From positions 84,172,341-84,236,340 of the forward strand of contig NC_077237.1 of assembly GCF_947179165.1 (NCBI RefSeq): a stretch of 64,000 nt of DNA, read 5' to 3'. Shown here piece after piece: positions 62,811 to 64,000 of this stretch (the first letter of the stretch is position 1; each line of letters begins with the position of its first letter). The position numbers and the translations under genes are program-made. Source of the stretch: Solanum dulcamara. Lineage: Eukaryota; Streptophyta; Magnoliopsida; Solanales; Solanaceae. Below the pieces are notes generated by a model. It made no database searches, had not been told where the DNA came from, and saw only the letters and a program-made list of their open reading frames with translations.

Positions 62811-64000
62811 TTTGCACGTATGTATCGCGTTAATTAATAATAATAATAATAATATATATATATATAAATAAATTATTGTGTGTATGATATTATTAAGTAC
62901 AAAAAGATAAATATAATATTTATTTAAATAGTAAAATGAACATTACTGCAAGATACAATAATTGGATGCCTTCAAAATTTGCAAAGAAAAACAATTCAGT
63001 TAAGTCAAATATATAATCTATGTAGTTATGCATATTTTATGGCATGAAGTAATAATATATTATATATGATTGCTTCTCACCTAATATCTCTTCATAGATG
63101 ATGTTTTTAGGGTATGTTTCTTTTTGTTATAACTTTTATTGATCTATAATGACAAAAGTTCTTATTGACGACATTGAAGGTTATAGATAGATTTATCTTA
63201 AATTTTAAATATTTTAAATAAATTTTCTGACTTCACCACTGTTACGCGACCAAGGACGGAGCCACCCTTGTGCAAGGGGTGTCAAACGACGCCCCTTCGT
63301 CAGAAAATTACATTGTATATATAGGTCAAAATTTAGTTTGATGAATATATATATGCAAGTGTTGACACAAGTTGAAATTTTAGTTTATCCCTTGATAACA
63401 ACATATATATTAAGTCACACGTAATGTTTGCTGATATATTTTGTCATTTTGTCTCCATACCCAACAATCAAGAACTAAGATAATCAACATACTGTCAAAC
63501 GTGTAGCTAGGAGTCAAATAATTGGTCAAAACAACTACTTTATTGTTAACTATTTGTTAGTGTACAAAGCAAATTTTATTTGAAACTGAAGCATAATTAT
63601 TGTTATTGTAGTGGTCGGTTTAGTTCATACTCTCTTATTAAAGTCCCTAACAACAAGCCAAAAATTTACTAGAAATTTTTTTCAAACTAAAACACAATTA
63701 CAATAGAATTCAAATAAAGTAGAAGAAATTGAGAACAAACCCTAACACGGTCCACTACGTCAGGCAGGCTAGACAAACACTAACAATACCGTACCACTCA
63801 CTATGCCTGTTGTACAAGTCTCAACTGTTGGATTTCACAAGTATTTTTTCCTTCCCTCACCACTGGTAAAACTAACAAAAAGTAGAATGAAAAAACAATA
63901 AAAATACGTTTCAATAATATTGAAACTCTTACATCCATAATTACCCAATTCTTTGCATGGAAAACTTTTTCACAAGAGATGCAAATTCCTTGCAACACAA
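62811..64000. other. Intergenic DNA to the right edge
   Basis: 63243-63330 (GACCAAGGACGGAGCCACCC, GTGTCAAACGACGCCCCTTC) looks like a dispersed TE end. 63930-64000 on the minus strand could be an exon (CKEFASLVKKFSMQRIG followed by a GTAATT donor), but it is cut by the window edge and I do not call it a gene. Confidence 0.3.

Noticed and set aside
63801..63998. 65-codon minus-strand frame with hydrophobic segment at the right edge
   Set aside because: It reads through a likely intron (GTAATT donor), and the window cuts it, so no gene call is possible.

Overview
The window is plant nuclear DNA, most likely from a Solanaceae species (tomato, potato, pepper or tobacco group). It is AT-rich, its genes carry GT-AG introns, and the proteins are plant-specific families (BES1/BZR1, LysM receptor kinase, JINGUBANG-type WD40, plant SEC3). 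The dispersed repeats look like Solanaceae tRNA-derived SINEs, including a TS-like copy with a TTG-type tail, together with small MITEs that I recognise from nightshade genomes. I could not confirm the species.

Layout from left to right. (1) 178-2452, minus: a two-exon WD40 gene of the JINGUBANG type with a Stowaway-like MITE in its intron. (2) 2453-7287: intergenic DNA with two SINE pieces, a four-copy ~170-bp tandem array and a 549-bp near-perfect foldback element. (3) 7288-24570, minus: the complete exocyst gene SEC3. I placed 25 coding exons with GT-AG borders; they join in frame to 888 codons. Its introns hold a 1,862-bp deleted Copia element with both LTRs and a target-site duplication, a SINE, a MITE and a LINE fragment. 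(4) 26744-31377, minus: an ARIADNE-type RBR E3 ubiquitin ligase, six coding exons, 534 aa. (5) 31378-35589: AT-rich intergenic DNA with a degenerate array and microsatellites. (6) 35590 to about 40475, plus: an intronless, broken copy of the DEAH-box splicing helicase PRP16, split by a 2.2-kb probable solo LTR. (7) 41264-43093, minus: an intronless LYK4/LYK5-type LysM receptor pseudokinase. (8) 43094-49500: intergenic, with two abutting foldback elements, a LINE 3' end and another tandem array. (9) About 49600-54709, plus: the NEDD8-conjugating enzyme UBC12/RCE1, with a long 5' UTR intron. (10) 57816-59856, plus: a BES1/BZR1 transcription factor. (11) 59857-64000: repeats and no gene I can support.

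The genes do not form a pathway or operon; this is ordinary eukaryotic synteny. They cover pollen or membrane-linked WD40 function, polarised exocytosis, ubiquitin ligation, chitin or symbiont perception, cullin neddylation and brassinosteroid transcription. I found no clearly new biological system. The most notable items are the Copia derivative with an eleven-unit ~48-bp array, a (CT)14 tract starting at a SEC3 splice donor, the PRP16 retrocopy whose DEAH box is hit by a frameshift, the 549-bp hairpin, and one MITE family present in the introns of three neighbouring genes. Exon borders were read by eye from reading frame and known family sequence; no alignment was run.
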